NCBI GenBank assembly: GCA_036009105.1
Contig: DASYMJ010000317.1
Location: 1 to 12,358, forward strand
DNA from: JAFAVZ01 sp036009105
GTDB lineage: Bacteria; Acidobacteriota; Thermoanaerobaculia; Gp7-AA8
Length of the DNA stretch: 12,358 bases
Reading direction: 5' to 3'
Positions within the stretch are counted from its first letter, which is position 1; every line of letters starts with the position of its first letter. This document shows, one piece after another, positions 7,900 to 12,358 of this stretch. A model generated the notes under the pieces. The model had not been told where the DNA came from and did not search any database. It saw nothing but the letters and a program-made list of their open reading frames with translations. The translations under genes were made by a program, and so were the position numbers.

Positions 7900-7950
7900 A
7901 GTTGTCGGTTGTCAGTTATCGGTTGTCAGCAGGACCGACAACCGACAACT
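7900..7950. repeat. Tandem plus inverted 14-mer (AGTTGTCGGTTGTC family)
   Basis: AGTTGTCGGTTGTC (7900-7913) is followed directly by AGTTATCGGTTGTC (7914-7927), one base different. A perfect inverted copy of the first unit lies at 7937-7950, so the transcript can form a 14-bp stem. It sits between the adaptor and ATPase genes, close upstream of the ATPase ribosome binding site. A related copy occurs at 11840-11857. Confidence 0.8.
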
Positions 7951-7957
7951 GCTTCTC

Positions 7958-9202
7958 TCATTGCAACTTGATGCGCTCGTACTTTTCGAAGGCGGAGGTA
8001 TCCGAGATCACCACCTCGTCGCCTTCCTTCAAACCGTGCCTGATCTCGATGGCGGTGGCGGAGGCGCGGCCGAAGTCGACCTTGACGCGCTCGGCGCCGT
8101 CCTTGGTGACGCGGAAGAGCGTCGCGCCGCGGCCTTCCTGCGCGTTTACGGGGCGGTTGATGCTGAGCGTGTCGGCGATGCGCTCCAGCTCGATGTCGCC
8201 ATCGACGGAGAGGTCGGGGCGGGCGCCGGCCGGGAGCGGCTCGTCGGCGACCAGGTCGACCAGCACGGTGCCGTCGCTGACCGCCGGATCGATGCGGGTG
8301 ACGTGCGCCTTCACCACGCCGTTGCGCGTGTCGATGGTGGCCTGCTGGCCGATGGCGATGTCCTTCGCCTGGGTTTCGGCCACCCGGATCTGCGCCTTCA
8401 GCTTGTCGGCGCGCGCCACGCGGGCGATGTTGGTGCCGGCGCTCAGGCGCTGACCGGCCTGAACGCTGACCTGCTGCAGGACGCCGTCGATGCCGGCGCG
8501 CACCTGCAGGGAGCGCGTTCGCTCCTGCTGCAGCTCGTACATCGCGCGGCGCTGCTCCACCTGGGCGCGCTGCGTGGCGAGGCGCGAGCCTTCCGCGGCG
8601 TTGCCGACGCGGAGCCGCTTCTCTTCCAGCTCCAGCCGCTTGCCGAGCTCGTCGCTCGAGCTCTGCGAGACGCGCTTGGTGATGTGGGCGACGAGCCCCT
8701 GCCGCTCCAGCTCCGCGTCGGCATCGGCGCGCAGAGCGGCCTGCTCGCGCTCCGCCCGCAAACGCGCGACCGAGGCCTCGCGATCGAGTTTCTCGGTCTC
8801 CAGCTGCGCGCGCGTCGACTCCAGCGCGGCCTCCGCGGCGCGCAACTGCCACTCGGCGTCGCGCACGCTCTGCTGCTGCTCCGGATCGCTCAGCTCCAGG
8901 ATGACCGTGTCTTTGCCGACGGCGGCGCCGGCCTGCACGACGACGCGCTCCACGCGAGCATCCGTCGTCGCCGCGATCCAGCGCACATCCTCCGGGACGA
9001 GCGTGCCGCTGCCGCGCACCTCGCGGGCCATGGGGCCGCGCTTGACGGTATCGGTGACGACGGTGGAGCGGTCGAGCGGCGGCGCCGCCGGCTTCAGGCG
9101 GGCCAGGCCGAGGGTGGTGATCAGAATGATGGCCGCGCCGCTGCCGATCGCCACGCCGCGATGCAGCTTCCTGCGCGGTTTCGATTCCCGTGTGATGTCC
9201 AT
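7958..9202 (-). CDS. MacA/HlyD-like periplasmic adaptor (membrane fusion protein)
   Basis: The protein has 414 residues: a short basic cytoplasmic N-terminus (MDITRESKPRRK), a single membrane anchor at about 16-34, and a start of the mature part at VKRGPMAREVRGSGTLVPED, which is characteristic of this adaptor type. A lipoyl-like half domain (about 80-107) leads into a long alpha-helical hairpin (about 108-232, rich in Glu, Gln, Arg and Ala). The second lipoyl half (VRAGIDGVLQQVSVQAGQRL, 234-253), a beta-barrel (about 265-345) and a membrane-proximal domain (about 350-410) follow. It should bridge the inner-membrane permease to an outer-membrane channel; no TolC-like gene is in the window. The MDI-RES start matches remembered relatives, which supports this ATG although no Shine-Dalgarno is visible. 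It is the first gene of the efflux run. Confidence 0.92.
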   Translation of the reverse strand: MDITRESKPRRKLHRGVAIGSGAAIILITTLGLARLKPAAPPLDRSTVVTDTVKRGPMAREVRGSGTLVPEDVRWIAATTDARVERVVVQAGAAVGKDTVILELSDPEQQQSVRDAEWQLRAAEAALESTRAQLETEKLDREASVARLRAEREQAALRADADAELERQGLVAHITKRVSQSSSDELGKRLELEEKRLRVGNAAEGSRLATQRAQVEQRRAMYELQQERTRSLQVRAGIDGVLQQVSVQAGQRLSAGTNIARVARADKLKAQIRVAETQAKDIAIGQQATIDTRNGVVKAHVTRIDPAVSDGTVLVDLVADEPLPAGARPDLSVDGDIELERIADTLSINRPVNAQEGRGATLFRVTKDGAERVKVDFGRASATAIEIRHGLKEGDEVVISDTSAFEKYERIKLQ

Positions 9203-9207
9203 TGGCG

Positions 9208-9227
9208 GCCCGCTATCGCAAGCGGGC
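9208..9227. other. Short perfect hairpin before the adaptor start
   Basis: GCCCGCT (9208-9214) and AGCGGGC (9221-9227) form a 7-bp stem with a 6-base loop, five bases upstream of the adaptor ATG. It overlaps the possible sigma54 promoter. There is no T-run, so it is not a standard terminator. It could be an operator, a leader structure or a small repeat copy. Confidence 0.4.
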
Positions 9228-9232
9228 TGCCG
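9217..9232 (-). promoter_or_regulatory. Candidate sigma54 (-24/-12) promoter for the efflux operon
   Basis: On the minus strand the sequence reads CGGCAGCCCGCTTGCG, which gives the invariant GG and GC at the required 10-base spacing and keeps GGCA and TTGC of the consensus TGGCACG-N4-TTGCW. The first T, the CG at positions 6-7 and the last W do not match. It ends 14 bases before the adaptor ATG, which would leave only a few bases of leader. The linked NtrC-type activator makes a sigma54 promoter at this operon reasonable, but one match in GC-rich DNA is weak evidence. Confidence 0.33.
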
Positions 9233-9318
9233 TACGGTTCATCGTTCCGATTGAGCAACTTAGCGCTGATCGCGGCGGGAAGAGTGTCCGTTCATGGGAC
9301 GGGCCCGTTCGCCAGCGG

Positions 9319-10023
9319 TCAGCCCCGAGCCATCACCAGCACGGTCAGATCGTCCTCCCGCCGCCCGCCCGCGTGCACGCGCACCGCGTCGACCACCGCG
9401 GCCGCGACCTCGCCGGCCGAGGAGGGCTGATGGCGCAGCGCGCGGACGATGCCCTGCGTCCCGAACTCGGCGCCGTGCTCGGACGTGGCCTCGATCACCC
9501 CGTCGCTGTAGAGGAGCAGGGTCTCGCCGGGAGCGAGCGACAGCGTCTGGGAGCGCCAGCGCGAGACGGGCAGAACGCCGACGGCCGGGCCGGTGGAGTG
9601 GATCGGCTCGATGCGGCCGTCGGCGCGGAGGATGAGCGGCGGGCAGTGGCCGCCGTTGGTCAGGCGCATCGCGCCGTCATCGCGGATCCAGCCGAGGACC
9701 ATGGTGGCGAAGCGGTTGCGCGGCATGAGCGGGCGGAGGTACTCGTGCAGTCGCTGCACGGTGACGGCCGGATCGCAGCCGCGGCGGGCGCAGGAGGTGA
9801 TCTGCTGCTCCAGTTCCTCCTGGATCAGGGCCATGACGACGGCCGCGGGCAGGCCCTTGCCGGCGACGTCGCCGAGAGCGAACCAGAGGCGGTCGCCGGC
9901 GCGGTGGGTGAACCAGAAGTCGCCGGTGAACGTCCGCGCCGGGATGGAGACGGCGTGGACGTCCACCGCTGCCGGACAGCACGGCGGAAGCGAGGGAGCG
10001 AAGAGCGCGGACTGGAGCATCAT
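9319..10023 (-). CDS. SpoIIE/RsbU-type PP2C serine phosphatase, catalytic domain only
   Basis: The protein has 234 residues if it begins at the ATG that overlaps the upstream stop codon (ATGA at 10020-10023). An in-frame ATG at 10041 would add six residues, and a second ATG follows at 10020. Metal-binding positions are Asp35 (TFTGDFWF), Asp52 (GDVAGKGLPAAVVMA), Asp174 (LLYSDGVIEA) and Asp224/Asp225 (EDDLTVLV). NGGHCPPL (123-130) is the family's NAGH..P motif. The usual GGDFYD reads TGDFWF, so the second Asp is lost. There is no sensor, PAS, GAF or coiled-coil part. Relatives dephosphorylate STAS anti-anti-sigma proteins in partner switching, but no STAS or HATPase kinase gene is visible. Coupling to the sigma/anti-sigma fusion genes suggests it works in, or is controlled by, that pathway. 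Confidence 0.87.
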   Translation of the reverse strand: MMLQSALFAPSLPPCCPAAVDVHAVSIPARTFTGDFWFTHRAGDRLWFALGDVAGKGLPAAVVMALIQEELEQQITSCARRGCDPAVTVQRLHEYLRPLMPRNRFATMVLGWIRDDGAMRLTNGGHCPPLILRADGRIEPIHSTGPAVGVLPVSRWRSQTLSLAPGETLLLYSDGVIEATSEHGAEFGTQGIVRALRHQPSSAGEVAAAVVDAVRVHAGGRREDDLTVLVMARG

Positions 10024-10877
10024 GCGGCCACCGGCTGGCACTTGCGGCAGGGGCGGAAGCCGCCCTCCAGCGCGTCATCCGCGTCGCGGAAGTCGACGCG
10101 GTTCTCCTCCCGGATGCGGCGCGCATCGCTGCAGGTGGGGAAGCAGAAGATGTGCGTGGTGCGGGAGCCGATGTAGCGGACGTTCTTCCGGGCCAGGCGC
10201 TCCAGCTCTTCCACATCCACCCCTTCCCGCTCCAGGAGCGAGCGCTTCATGGCGCTGCCGAAGGCGTAGTTGCCGATGCCGCCCGTGGAGGGGACCACGC
10301 GATGGCAGGGCACCACGAACGGCACCACGTTCTTCGCGATGACGTTCGCCACGGCGCGGACAGCGCGGGGGCGGCCGACCTGGCGCGCCACCCAGGCATA
10401 CGTGCGGACCTGGCCGCGCGGGATGCGGCTGAGCATCTGCAGGACGTCGTGCTCGAGGTCGCCCAGCTCGTCCAGATCGACGCGCGGGGCGTCCACGCCT
10501 TGCCCTTCCAGCGCCGCCTCCACCTGCCGCCGCAGCGGCGGGGGGATGGGCGCCTCTTCCAGGACCCGGCCGTAGCGCTTCGCGTACGCGGTGCGCAAGG
10601 CGTCGATGCCGGTCGCGATCATGCGGATGCCGCTCTCGCAGAAGCCGACCCAGACCTCGCCCACCTGGGCGAAGGAATCGGAGCAGCCGGTCTTGCAGGA
10701 CTTCGGCGGCGCGACGGTCAGGGTGCGGACGACGGAGGCCAGCTCGTCGACGTCGGAGACCGAGGCGCCGCAGCTGCGGCAGTAGCTCAGGTGGCTCTCC
10801 ACCGCGGTCGCTTCGATCGGCGAAAGCTCGCGCGTGCGGAGCGCGTCGATGCGGGTCAGTACGGATCTACATTGCAT
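10020..10877 (-). CDS. Anti-sigma zinc finger - O6-alkylguanine-DNA alkyltransferase - Ada metal-binding domain fusion
   Basis: The 285 residues hold three parts. Residues 1-55 are a zf-HC2 anti-sigma finger: Cys3, then ELSPIEATAVESHLSYCRSC with His29, Cys33 and Cys36. Residues about 70-222 are an Ogt/MGMT-type alkyltransferase: an N-terminal subdomain (VGEVWVGFCESG), RGQVRTYAWVA with Tyr160, and VPCHRVV with acceptor Cys191. Residues about 232-283 are an Ada zinc domain: YIGSRTTHIFCFPTC (Cys245, Cys249) and GGFRPCRKC (Cys277, Cys280); Cys245 matches the phosphotriester-accepting Cys38 of E. coli Ada. No AraC-type HTH is present. The ATG at 10877 overlaps the sigma gene by 11 bp and places Cys3 correctly; an upstream in-frame start at 11030 would add 51 low-complexity residues within the sigma gene. 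The pairing with a sigma factor implies sigma binding, perhaps released by alkylation. Confidence 0.9.
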   Translation of the reverse strand: MQCRSVLTRIDALRTRELSPIEATAVESHLSYCRSCGASVSDVDELASVVRTLTVAPPKSCKTGCSDSFAQVGEVWVGFCESGIRMIATGIDALRTAYAKRYGRVLEEAPIPPPLRRQVEAALEGQGVDAPRVDLDELGDLEHDVLQMLSRIPRGQVRTYAWVARQVGRPRAVRAVANVIAKNVVPFVVPCHRVVPSTGGIGNYAFGSAMKRSLLEREGVDVEELERLARKNVRYIGSRTTHIFCFPTCSDARRIREENRVDFRDADDALEGGFRPCRKCQPVAA

Positions 10878-11487
10878 ACGCCACCCCCTTCTGTTCCAGC
10901 GCATCTCGCAGCATCTTGAGCGACCGGAACACTTTCCCGCGGAGCGCCGCCTCGGATGTCCCGACGGTCCTGGCGATCTCCGCATACGGCATTTCTTCCA
11001 TGAAGCGCAGCACGATGAGCTCGCGCGCATCGCAGGGGAGAAGGCTCATGGCGCGCCGGAGCAGCTCGACCTCCTCCTTCTTCTCCAGGTCCGAGCCCTG
11101 GGCGCTGACGAAGGGGCCGAGGCGGCCGTCGTCGTACGTATCGAGCGGTTGCTCCAGCGAGCCGCGCTTCGATCGGCGCTTGTTGAGCGAGAGGTTGCGC
11201 ACGGTGCGGAAGAGCCAGGGCCGCAGCGCCAGCGCCGCGCAGCGCGCTTCGTCGTACTGGCGGGTCAGGGCGCGGTGGGCGCGCATCATCGCGTCCTGCA
11301 CGACTTCCTGCGCGTCGAAGGCGTTCTGCAGGATGCCGTGCGCGTAGGTGAACAGCGGTTGCTCGAAGCGGTCGATGAGCCGCTCGAACGCCCCCGCCTC
11401 GCAGCGATGAACGGCGACCGCCAGGTTGTCCGGCGCCGCCTCGGCCGGCTGGCTGGTCGTCTCCCCGCCGATCCACGAGTTCTTCAT
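10867..11487 (-). CDS. ECF-type RNA polymerase sigma factor
   Basis: The protein has 206 residues from the ATG at 11487. Sigma region 2 is at about 32-107 (AFERLIDRFEQPLFTYAHGI, the acidic FDAQEVVQDAMMRAHRAL, and RPWLFRTVRNLSLNKRR for region 2.4). A charged linker follows, and region 4 is at about 142-197 (LPCDARELIVLRFMEEMPYA, then EIARTVGTSEAALRGKVFRS as the HTH). There is no C-terminal extension. In-frame ATGs at 11559 and 11583 would add 24 or 32 residues, but that stretch is not sigma-like and covers the divergent promoter region; no candidate has a good ribosome site. The stop overlaps the anti-sigma fusion gene by 11 bp, the usual tight coupling of an ECF sigma to its regulator. The natural prediction is autoregulation and control of alkylation-damage genes. 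Confidence 0.92.
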   Translation of the reverse strand: MKNSWIGGETTSQPAEAAPDNLAVAVHRCEAGAFERLIDRFEQPLFTYAHGILQNAFDAQEVVQDAMMRAHRALTRQYDEARCAALALRPWLFRTVRNLSLNKRRSKRGSLEQPLDTYDDGRLGPFVSAQGSDLEKKEEVELLRRAMSLLPCDARELIVLRFMEEMPYAEIARTVGTSEAALRGKVFRSLKMLRDALEQKGVAYAM

Positions 11488-11498
11488 GATGCTTACAA

Positions 11499-11521
11499 CA
11501 CGGGGTGCGAGCGTTTCGTTC
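11499..11521 (-). promoter_or_regulatory. Candidate ECF promoter for the sigma operon
   Basis: On the minus strand GAAC is followed after 15 bases by CGTG, close to the common ECF pattern (GAAC near -35 and CGT near -10). It ends 11 bases before the ATG at 11487, so the message would be nearly leaderless, which would agree with the lack of a ribosome site. Short motif, low certainty. Confidence 0.3.
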
Positions 11522-11533
11522 GGGCGTTCATTC

Positions 11534-11556
11534 GAAATTCTCTCTCGGCGTCCGTC
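11534..11556 (+). promoter_or_regulatory. Candidate ECF promoter for the divergent 66-residue ORF
   Basis: GAAA (11534-11537) is followed after 15 bases by CGTC (11553-11556), the same spacing as the pattern facing the other way. A start about seven bases on would leave a short leader containing the AAAGGAG ribosome site. If both are real, one sigma factor could drive both directions. Confidence 0.28.
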
Positions 11557-11567
11557 CATGCGCGCCG

Positions 11568-11574
11568 AAAGGAG
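11568..11574 (+). promoter_or_regulatory. Strong ribosome binding site fixing the start of the small ORF
   Basis: AAAGGAG lies seven bases before the ATG at 11582. It is one of the best Shine-Dalgarno sequences in the window and selects this start over an in-frame ATG at 11426, which lies inside the sigma gene region. Confidence 0.75.
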
Positions 11575-11581
11575 ATACACC

Positions 11582-11782
11582 ATGGCAGAACTGAGTCAGG
11601 CAGAGCGAGAGACGTTGGTCCGGCAGATCGTGGACGCGGTGGCGCTGGGAACATCCACCGGAACGGCGCCCGCGGCCGCCGCGGCGGCACGGCCGTCCTG
11701 GAGGATCATCATCATCATCGTGATCGAATTCCTCCAGGTCATTCAACGCCACCTCGGCGACGACGGAACGATCTCGCAGTAG
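11582..11782 (+). CDS. Small protein of unknown function, divergent from the ECF sigma gene
   Basis: I do not recognise this 66-residue protein. It begins MAELSQAERETLVRQIVDAV, a likely amphipathic helix. A Thr/Gly/Ala-rich linker (about 21-37) follows, then RPSWR and a run of five isoleucines that starts a hydrophobic stretch IIIIIVIEFLQVIQ (42-55). The end is polar (RHLGDDGTISQ). The hydrophobic part is short for a full membrane span, so a peripheral or single-pass membrane peptide are both possible. The isoleucines are encoded by a repeated ATC, so the stretch could vary by slippage. The strong ribosome site supports real translation. It shares its upstream region with the sigma operon and is followed seven bases after its stop by a strong hairpin. 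Confidence 0.6.
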   Translation: MAELSQAERETLVRQIVDAVALGTSTGTAPAAAAAARPSWRIIIIIVIEFLQVIQRHLGDDGTISQ

Positions 11783-11788
11783 CCCGCC

Positions 11789-11822
11789 TACGTGCGTAGC
11801 GGCTCGCGTCGCTACGCACGTA
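11789..11822. terminator. 13-bp perfect hairpin between convergent genes
   Basis: TACGTGCGTAGCG (11789-11801) and its exact inverse (11810-11822) enclose an 8-base loop. It lies seven bases after the small ORF stop and 40 bases beyond the end of the penicillin-binding protein gene on the other strand. That is the right place for a bidirectional terminator. There is no T-run, so intrinsic termination is uncertain, and a repeat-derived structure is the alternative. Confidence 0.55.
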
Positions 11823-11839
11823 CGACCGTCTCTACCGAT

Positions 11840-11857
11840 GACCGACAACTGATAACT
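11840..11857. repeat. Second copy of the GTTGTC-type repeat
   Basis: GACCGACAACTGATAACT is, on the minus strand, AGTTATCAGTTGTCGGTC. Its first 14 bases differ by one base from the unit at 7914-7927. It lies in the gap between the hairpin and the end of the penicillin-binding protein gene, so the family occupies two intergenic sites about 3.9 kb apart. Confidence 0.6.
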
Positions 11858-11862
11858 CGTCT

Positions 11863-12358
11863 CTACTTCACGTAGATCCTCACCGAATCCCGATTCCCCT
11901 TCGCGTCCACGGCGGTCACGGTGTGATAGCCGCGCTCCAGCGGCCACTCGATGGCCCCGTCCGCAGGGGTGGAGCCGAGGCGTTGCTCGTCGATGTGCCA
12001 GGTGAGGGAGGTCGCGCTCGTGGCGCGGAGGTAGACGGCCTGGAACTCGCGGCGGAGGGTGGGATCGATGAGGTACGTCGCGCCGTTCGGGGGGCTGGTC
12101 ACCTTCAGCGGGACGGCGTGGCGGGTGGGCGGCGCGGAGGCCATCTGGGTGCGGGCCCCTGATCGAAGCCATGCCCGGTACTCGGGCGGGTAGTCGATGA
12201 AGTCGTCGTGGTGCCAGGAGCAGAACTTCACCGGCGCCTCGGCCGGCTCCCACTCCTCCTGCACCGCGGGGCAGGACGGGCCGGGGCGTAGGCCGGAGAG
12301 AACGCAGATGGGGCGGCGGGCGACGGTGGGCGGGGGGGAGGACGGGAGGGTGGAGGGA
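11863..12358 (-). CDS. pbpC: Penicillin-binding protein 1C, C-terminal part (5' end missing)
   Basis: The last 164 residues are visible; the gene enters from the right edge. After a Pro/Ser-rich stretch come RRPICVLSGLRPGPSCP and a segment with CSWHHDDFIDYPPEYRAW, both typical of the region after the transpeptidase domain in PBP1C. The final about 85 residues (from LKVTSPPNGATYLID through WHIDEQRLG to GYHTVTAVDAKGNRDSVRIY) are a BiPBP_C domain. The internal GTG at 12264 is not the start, because the frame continues upstream with matching sequence. PBP1C proteins are periplasmic glycosyltransferase/transpeptidases; the catalytic domains are outside the window. The gene converges on the small ORF, with the 13-bp hairpin between them. 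Confidence 0.87.
   Translation of the reverse strand, partial: PSTLPSSPPPTVARRPICVLSGLRPGPSCPAVQEEWEPAEAPVKFCSWHHDDFIDYPPEYRAWLRSGARTQMASAPPTRHAVPLKVTSPPNGATYLIDPTLRREFQAVYLRATSATSLTWHIDEQRLGSTPADGAIEWPLERGYHTVTAVDAKGNRDSVRIYVK

Noticed and set aside
7961..9430. A 489-codon open frame on the plus strand, antisense to the adaptor
   Set aside because: Its composition mirrors the adaptor's Ala/Arg/Glu-rich helices and no motif is present. It is a shadow of the minus-strand gene.
10878..11030. A 51-residue N-terminal extension of the anti-sigma/alkyltransferase fusion
   Set aside because: It lies inside the sigma gene in another frame, is Arg/Ser/Cys-rich low complexity, and would place the zf-HC2 Cys3 far from its normal position.
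11488..11583. Longer sigma factor starting at ATG 11559 or 11583
   Set aside because: The added residues show no sigma-like sequence, no ribosome site precedes either ATG, and they would cover the likely divergent promoter region. Not fully excluded.

Overview
This window is high-GC bacterial chromosome with compact genes, most of them on the minus strand. The best guess for the source is an Acidobacteriota member. The main reason is the efflux cassette at 1913-9202: an FtsX/MacB-type permease of the kind common in that phylum, a MacA-like adaptor that opens with MDI-RES, and NtrC/NtrY-like regulators. The assignment rests on family recall, not on a search.

Left part (1-1912). A class I glutamine-amidotransferase-fold hydrolase (PuuD / peptidase C26 type) runs off the left edge. 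Divergent from it is an exported M15-type (DUF882/YcbK-like) peptidase carrying an EF-hand/dockerin-like calcium loop. Next come a HicB-type antitoxin gene and, overlapping its stop codon by GTGA, a frameshifted and truncated remnant of hicA. A toxin-antitoxin pair has apparently lost its toxin here.

Middle (1913-9202, all minus). In transcription order: a MacA/HlyD-like periplasmic adaptor, a MacB/LolD-like ATPase, an 810-residue 8-TM permease, an NtrC-family sigma54 activator and an NtrY-like sensor kinase. This looks like a self-regulated tripartite efflux or lipid/peptide export system. A possible -24/-12 (sigma54) promoter lies just upstream of the adaptor. A 133-bp element with 27-bp perfect terminal inverted repeats and a 50-bp internal direct repeat fills the gap between permease and regulator and supplies part of the permease stop codon.

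Right part (9319-11782). This is the most unusual locus. Three overlapping minus-strand genes encode an ECF sigma factor, then a 285-residue fusion protein, then a stand-alone SpoIIE/RsbU-type PP2C phosphatase. The fusion joins an N-terminal anti-sigma zinc finger (zf-HC2, C3/H29/C33/C36), an O6-alkylguanine-DNA alkyltransferase domain (active Cys191 in PCHRV) and a C-terminal Ada metal-binding domain (C245/C249/C277/C280). The arrangement suggests an alkylation-responsive sigma/anti-sigma switch in which the DNA-repair protein is itself the anti-sigma factor. A divergent 66-residue ORF with a strong ribosome binding site shares the upstream region. Both directions there carry a GAAN-N15-CGTN pattern that could be an ECF promoter pair.

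Right edge (11863-12358). The C-terminus of a penicillin-binding protein 1C (BiPBP_C domain) runs off the window. No rRNA, tRNA, CRISPR array, insertion sequence or prophage gene was seen, and no gene-free stretch exceeds about 150 bp.
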